From: Marinospirillum sp.
GTDB lineage: Bacteria; Pseudomonadota; Gammaproteobacteria; Pseudomonadales; Halomonadaceae
Assembly (NCBI GenBank): GCA_007116865.1
Contig: SKHR01000152.1
Coordinates: 1 to 16,527 of the forward strand
Reading direction: 5' to 3'
Length of the DNA: 16,527 nucleotides
Shown: positions 12,766 to 16,527 of the stretch, piece after piece
Position numbering within the stretch: position 1 is the stretch's first letter
Layout: every line of letters starts with the position of its first letter
The notes under the pieces: generated by a model
What the model saw: only the letters and a program-made list of their open reading frames with translations
What the model was told of the DNA's origin: nothing
Database searches by the model: none
Translations under genes and position numbers: made by a program

Positions 12766-14028
12766 ATGGATAAACTGATCATACAGGGCGGTGGCCCTTT
12801 GTCTGGTGAAGTCTGGATTTCCGGGGCAAAAAACTCGGCCTTGCCAATTCTGTCGGCCAGCTTGCTGGTTAAAGGGCCGGTATCGATTGGCAATCTGCCG
12901 CATTTGCACGATATCACCACCCTGATCGATCTGCTCGGCGGTATGGGCGTGGAAGCCGTGGTCGATGAGCGGATGCAGCTGCAGCTGGATGCGGGTCGTC
13001 TGAAAAACGTGCGCGCGCCTTATGAAATGGTGAAAACCATGCGTGCCTCGATCCTGGTACTGGGGCCGTTGCTGGCGCGTCATGGAGCCGCTGAGGTCTC
13101 TTTGCCCGGTGGTTGTGCGATCGGCAGCCGTCCGGTGAATCTGCACATCAACGGACTCAAGCAGATGGGCGCCGATATTCGTGTGGAAGAGGGCTACATC
13201 AAAGGGCGGGTTGACGGGCGGCTGAAAGGTGCACGCATCGTCATGGATACCGTCACGGTGACCGGTACCGAGAACCTGATGATGGCAGCGACTCTGGCTG
13301 AGGGTGAAACCCTGCTGGAGAATGCGGCCAGAGAACCAGAAGTGGTCGATTTGGCCAACTTCCTCAACGCAATGGGTGCCAGGATCACTGGTCACGGTAC
13401 CGATACCATTCGTGTTCAAGGGGTCGAGGCACTGCAGGGCTGCCATTATGATGTGATCGCAGATCGGATCGAAACCGGTACTTTTCTGGTGGCTGCCGCG
13501 GCCAGCCGTGGCTCCATCAAGGTCAAACAGACCCGCCCGGACATTCTTGATGCCGTACTGGCAAAGCTGGAAGAAGCCGGTGCCAAAATTGAAACCGGTG
13601 AAGACTGGATTCGCCTGGATATGCAGGGGCGTCGGCCTAAAGCCGTGAGCATCAAAACCGCCCCCTATCCTGGATTTCCGACCGATATGCAGGCTCAGTT
13701 CATGGCGATGAATGCCATCGCTGATGGAACCGGCAGCGTGGTAGAAACCATTTTTGAAAATCGCTTCATGCACGTACAGGAAATGTCGCGCATGGGGGCC
13801 GATGTGATGGTTGAGGGCAATACGGCGATCATTCGTGGTGTGGAAAAACTCACCGGAGCACCGGTGATGGCAACGGATCTGCGTGCTTCTGCCAGTCTGG
13901 TGATTGCCGGTATTGTGGCCGAAGGCGAAACCCTGGTGGATCGTATTTATCATATTGACCGAGGGTATGAGTGTATTGAAGAAAAACTCATGCACCTGGG
14001 TGTTAAAATCAAGCGAGTGGCGCAGTGA
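12766..14028 (+). CDS. murA: UDP-N-acetylglucosamine 1-carboxyvinyltransferase MurA
   Basis: This 420-residue enzyme transfers enolpyruvate from PEP to UDP-GlcNAc, the first committed step of peptidoglycan synthesis. The substrate-binding Lys22-Asn23 are in ISGAKNSALPIL. The catalytic and fosfomycin-reactive cysteine is Cys117 in LPGGCAIGSRPV. PGFPTDMQAQFMAMNAIADG carries the conserved aspartate, and the C-terminal EGETLVDRIYHIDRGYE matches the family. Cys rather than Asp at 117 predicts the normal fosfomycin-sensitive form. ATG at 12766 has no strong ribosome site (GGGA about 12 nt upstream) and lies 9 nt after ibaG, so coupling is likely. The stop overlaps hisG by 4 nt. Confidence 0.98.
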   Translation: MDKLIIQGGGPLSGEVWISGAKNSALPILSASLLVKGPVSIGNLPHLHDITTLIDLLGGMGVEAVVDERMQLQLDAGRLKNVRAPYEMVKTMRASILVLGPLLARHGAAEVSLPGGCAIGSRPVNLHINGLKQMGADIRVEEGYIKGRVDGRLKGARIVMDTVTVTGTENLMMAATLAEGETLLENAAREPEVVDLANFLNAMGARITGHGTDTIRVQGVEALQGCHYDVIADRIETGTFLVAAAASRGSIKVKQTRPDILDAVLAKLEEAGAKIETGEDWIRLDMQGRRPKAVSIKTAPYPGFPTDMQAQFMAMNAIADGTGSVVETIFENRFMHVQEMSRMGADVMVEGNTAIIRGVEKLTGAPVMATDLRASASLVIAGIVAEGETLVDRIYHIDRGYECIEEKLMHLGVKIKRVAQ

Positions 14029-14684
14029 ACACCCCGATGAAATCCAATGCAGACTGTTTAACCCTGGCCTTATCCAAGGGGCGAATACTTGATGACACGC
14101 TGCCGCTTTTGGCTGCTGCTGGTATTGAACCAGCTGAACCGATTCATAAAAGCCGCAAGCTGATTTTTGAAACCAACCTGCCCGGTGTACGTCTGCTGAT
14201 CATCCGCGCCACTGATGTGCCCACCTATGTGCAGTTGGGTGCAGCGGATTTGGGTGTGTCGGGCAAAGACGTGCTGATGGAGCAGGGCGAAGAGGGGCTG
14301 TACGAGCCGCTGGATCTGAACATTGCCCGCTGCCGTTTGATGACTGCACGTCTAAAAGGGGCACCCATGCCGGTCGGACGTCGCCGTGTGGCCACCAAGT
14401 TTGTCCACCTGGCCAAGCAGTGGTATGCCAGTCAGGGCATCCAGGTAGATCTGATCAAGCTCTATGGAGGCATGGAGTTGGCGCCGATCATGGGGCTGGC
14501 CGATGAGATTGTTGATATCGTTGATACTGGCAACACGTTAAAAGCCAATGGCCTGGAAGCCTGTGAATCGATTGCCGAGATTTCATCCAGGCTGGTCGTG
14601 AACAAGGCATCAATGAAGCTTAAATTCAAGCAAATCCAGCCATTGATCGAGCGCTTGACCGCGGCAGTGGCCGCTGCAAATTAA
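14025..14684 (+). CDS. hisG: ATP phosphoribosyltransferase HisG, short form
   Basis: This 219-residue enzyme catalyses the first step of histidine synthesis, joining ATP and PRPP. It is the short form: it has the catalytic domains (LALSKGRILDDTLPLL, VQLGAADLGVSGKDVL, VDIVDTGNTLKANGL) but no C-terminal ACT-like regulatory domain. Short HisG in the family requires HisZ, which is not in this window, for activity and feedback inhibition. I chose GTG at 14025, which overlaps the murA stop as GTGA and has GAG 7 nt upstream. ATG at 14037 (MKSNADCLTLAL) is an alternative with no ribosome site. hisD follows after 27 nt. Confidence 0.96.
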   Translation: MNTPMKSNADCLTLALSKGRILDDTLPLLAAAGIEPAEPIHKSRKLIFETNLPGVRLLIIRATDVPTYVQLGAADLGVSGKDVLMEQGEEGLYEPLDLNIARCRLMTARLKGAPMPVGRRRVATKFVHLAKQWYASQGIQVDLIKLYGGMELAPIMGLADEIVDIVDTGNTLKANGLEACESIAEISSRLVVNKASMKLKFKQIQPLIERLTAAVAAAN

Positions 14685-14711
14685 TTTTTTACACAGTTTG
14701 GTGAGGACATC

Positions 14712-16019
14712 ATGGCATTGGCAATCCGCAGGCTAAAGGCCGGCAGTGCAGATTTTGATCAGCAACTTGACGCTCTGCTGGCGTGGGAAGGTGTTTCCGA
14801 TGCCGCCGTGCAGCAGTCGGTTGATCACATCATTCAGCAGGTCAAAACCGGGGGTGATGAGGCAATTTTGGCGCTGACACAGACCTATGATCGCCACCCG
14901 GCTCAGCATTTTTCTGAACTGGAAGTCTCGTTGGAGGTGTGTCGCCAGGCGTTTGAAACCCTGCCTGTAGCTCGGCGTGAAGCGCTGGAAGTCGCGGCCC
15001 AGCGAGTGCGAGAGTATCACCAGAAACAACAGCAGCCTTCCTGGCAGTACACCGAAGCCGATGGCACGGTTTTAGGTCAACAGGTCACGCCACTGGATCG
15101 AGTCGGTGTGTATGTGCCGGGTGGCAAGGCGGCCTATCCTTCTTCGGTGTTGATGAATGTGTTGCCCGCCAAGGTGGCGGGTGTAGAAGAAATCATCATG
15201 GTGGCACCAGCGCCCGGTGGGGAGTTAAATTCACTGGTGTTGGCGGCGGCCTGGCTGACTGGGGTGGATCGGGTGTTTGCCATCGGTGGTGCGCAAGCGG
15301 TAGCGGCGCTGGCTTATGGTTCAGAAACCGTGCCACCAGTGGATAAGATTGTCGGCCCTGGCAATATCTTCGTGGCGACGGCCAAACGAGCCGTTTTCGG
15401 CAAGGTAGGGATCGACATGATCGCCGGGCCTTCAGAGATACTGGTGGTGTGTGATGGCCAGACAGATCCAGACTGGATCGCCATGGATCTCTTTTCTCAG
15501 GCAGAGCATGATGAGGACGCCCAGTCCATTCTGGTCAGTTGGGATGCCGGGTATCTGGATCAGGTGATGCAAAGCATTGAGCGCTTGTTGCCACAAATGG
15601 AGCGCGCAGAAATCATTCGTACCTCTTTACAGCAGCGTGGGGCTTTGATTCATGTCGCTGATCCAGCCGAAGCCATTCAGATGATCAATCGCATTGCGCC
15701 AGAGCACCTGGAACTGTCGGTTGAAGATCCTCAGTCCTGGTTGCCACAAGTGCGTCATGCCGGTGCGATTTTCATGGGTCGTTATACCGCTGAGGCCGTG
15801 GGTGACTACTGTGCGGGCCCTAACCATGTGTTGCCCACCTCAGGCACCGCGCGTTTTTCTTCACCCCTGGGGGTGTATGACTTCCAAAAACGCTCTTCCA
15901 TCATCTTCTGCTCCGCTCAGGGCGCCAGTGATCTGGGTCGCGTCGCCGGTGAGCTGGCCGATGGTGAGTCATTGACTGCTCATGCGCAGTCAGCTCGTTA
16001 CCGGATCAAAGATCAGTAG
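14712..16019 (+). CDS. hisD: Histidinol dehydrogenase HisD
   Basis: This 435-residue, zinc-dependent, NAD-linked enzyme converts histidinol to histidine in the last two steps of the pathway. Zinc ligands are visible: Gln263 and His266 in FSQAEHDEDAQS, Asp365 in AEAVGDYCAGPNH, and His424 in SLTAHAQSAR. The catalytic pair Glu331-His332 is in RIAPEHLELS. VGVYVPGGKAAYPSSVLMN and KIVGPGNIFVATAKR are family signatures. Length equals the family norm. ATG at 14712 follows GAGG by 5 nt. It is probably co-transcribed with hisG. The expected hisC is not downstream; instead the gene converges on a DegS-like protease gene 4 nt away. Confidence 0.98.
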   Translation: MALAIRRLKAGSADFDQQLDALLAWEGVSDAAVQQSVDHIIQQVKTGGDEAILALTQTYDRHPAQHFSELEVSLEVCRQAFETLPVARREALEVAAQRVREYHQKQQQPSWQYTEADGTVLGQQVTPLDRVGVYVPGGKAAYPSSVLMNVLPAKVAGVEEIIMVAPAPGGELNSLVLAAAWLTGVDRVFAIGGAQAVAALAYGSETVPPVDKIVGPGNIFVATAKRAVFGKVGIDMIAGPSEILVVCDGQTDPDWIAMDLFSQAEHDEDAQSILVSWDAGYLDQVMQSIERLLPQMERAEIIRTSLQQRGALIHVADPAEAIQMINRIAPEHLELSVEDPQSWLPQVRHAGAIFMGRYTAEAVGDYCAGPNHVLPTSGTARFSSPLGVYDFQKRSSIIFCSAQGASDLGRVAGELADGESLTAHAQSARYRIKDQ

Positions 16020-16023
16020 GTCT

Positions 16024-16527
16024 TTAGCGGCGGCTGGTCGGCTCATTGGCTGGCCGCTGGCCGATCACGGCGGTGACACTGAGCGAACGGTTTCCTCGGA
16101 TCAGCTGAATCTCCGCCTCTGAGCCAGGCCTTAAGCTGGCAATGTAGTTGATCCCTTCCCGCGCGTGTTCCACCAGATGATCGTTGATCTGGGTGACCAG
16201 ATCACCCGGCTGCAAACCGGCATTATAAGCCGGGCCATTGCGCAGTAACCCCGCGACTAAAACGCCGCGCCGCTCACGCAGCTGTAGCGACTGTGCCAGC
16301 CCCGGTGTGAGATCTTGCACCTCAATGCCCAGCCAGCCTCTGACCACGTAACCTTCATTGATCAAATCCAGCATGATCTGGCGTGCCAGGTTGGATGGAA
16401 TGGCAAAACCGATGCCTTGAGAGCCACCAGAGCGGGAGAAAATCGCGGTATTGATGCCCAGCAACTGGCCGTAGGGGTTGATCAGCGCGCCACCCGAGTT
16501 ACCAGGGTTGATCGCTGCATCGGTTTG
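16024..16527 (-). CDS. DegS/AlgW-type periplasmic serine protease, C-terminal part (5' end outside window)
   Basis: The frame is open to the right edge, so only the last 167 residues are present. The visible N-terminal end has the catalytic serine motif INPGNSGGALIN of trypsin-like HtrA proteases. It is followed by GINTAIFSRSGGSQGIGFAIPS, then a single PDZ domain starting at YVVRGWLGIEVQDLTPGLA, with RNGPAYNAGLQPGDLVTQIN. The protein ends soon after this one PDZ (GQRPANEPTSRR), which fits DegS/AlgW and not DegP or MucD, which have two. In the family it cleaves the RseA/MucA anti-sigma factor when misfolded porin C-termini bind the PDZ. AlgW beside the his genes is the Pseudomonas arrangement. 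I leave the symbol blank because degS and algW cannot be separated from this fragment. Confidence 0.9.
   Translation of the reverse strand, partial: QTDAAINPGNSGGALINPYGQLLGINTAIFSRSGGSQGIGFAIPSNLARQIMLDLINEGYVVRGWLGIEVQDLTPGLAQSLQLRERRGVLVAGLLRNGPAYNAGLQPGDLVTQINDHLVEHAREGINYIASLRPGSEAEIQLIRGNRSLSVTAVIGQRPANEPTSRR

Noticed and set aside
7040..13460. Recurring GTGATCGCA strings (near 7043, 9994, 11992, 12585, 13451) as a dispersed repeat
   Set aside because: Except near 7043, where the string lies antisense to the lptC end, these read Val-Ile-Ala or similar within coding frames and reflect codon preference, not a repeat family.
12658..13995. A 445-residue open frame on the minus strand opposite ibaG/murA
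   Set aside because: It is rich in His, Gln and Arg, has no recognisable domain, and mirrors murA codon usage. murA is certain on the plus strand.
14661..14690. Possible intrinsic terminator after hisG (GCGGC-AGTG-GCCGC, later a run of six T)
   Set aside because: The stem is only 5 bp, lies inside the hisG coding end, and is separated from the T-run by 10 nt. hisD follows closely in the same direction.
16006..16028. Possible bidirectional terminator between hisD and the protease gene (AAAGA-N8-TCTTT)
   Set aside because: A 5-bp A/T-rich stem with no GC core is too weak to call.
1..16527. Mobile elements, CRISPR arrays, tRNA/rRNA genes, toxin-antitoxin or defence genes
   Set aside because: None seen on either strand; coding density is very high and all genes are conserved housekeeping families.

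Overview
The window is a conserved housekeeping block of a gammaproteobacterium with moderately high GC content. Its gene content and order closely resemble the Pseudomonas/Oceanospirillales version of the rpoN-lpt-mla-murA-his neighbourhood. HisG is the short form, an AlgW/DegS-type protease lies next to hisD, and yjgA (darP) and yhdP sit close to ptsO. I infer a member of the Pseudomonadales/Oceanospirillales broad group. The genus cannot be fixed by eye.

Layout. Positions 2-1600 (+) hold the C-terminal part of a YhdP-type AsmA-like envelope protein, cut by the left edge. From about 9203 down to 1592 every gene is on the minus strand. In transcription order these are kdsD, kdsC, lptC, lptA, lptB, rpoN, hpf, ptsN, rapZ, ptsO and darP. 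Gaps are mostly from -4 to 40 nt. The two larger gaps, before rpoN (99 nt) and before hpf (79 nt), each hold a sigma54-like -24/-12 element. From 9337 to 16019 every gene is on the plus strand: mlaF, mlaE, mlaD, mlaC, mlaB, ibaG, murA, hisG, hisD. A partial DegS/AlgW-type protease on the minus strand (16024-16527) converges on hisD and is cut by the right edge.

How the genes work together. kdsD and kdsC make the Kdo precursor of the LPS inner core. lptC, lptA and lptB are parts of the LPS export bridge. mlaFEDCB encode the inner-membrane and periplasmic parts of the phospholipid trafficking system that keeps the outer membrane asymmetric, and YhdP is also an envelope lipid-transport protein. 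murA starts peptidoglycan synthesis, RapZ belongs to a family that controls amino-sugar supply in enterics, and the DegS/AlgW protease belongs to the envelope-stress pathway. rpoN, ptsN and ptsO form the nitrogen-PTS/sigma54 module, and hpf and darP concern ribosome hibernation and 50S maturation. hisG and hisD are biosynthetic passengers attached to murA. The two gene sets are divergent around a 133-nt control region at 9204-9336.

Every gene could be assigned to a known family, and no base is left to an unknown coding system, mobile element or CRISPR array. I therefore do not claim a new biological system. The best leads are regulatory or residue-level: a palindromic sigma54-like site before rpoN and a second one before hpf; a MlaB whose normally conserved STAS Asp-Thr pair reads Ala-Ala; overlapping divergent -10 elements between kdsD and mlaF; a hairpin-rich spacer between mlaB and ibaG; and a cluster of non-ATG, coupled starts.
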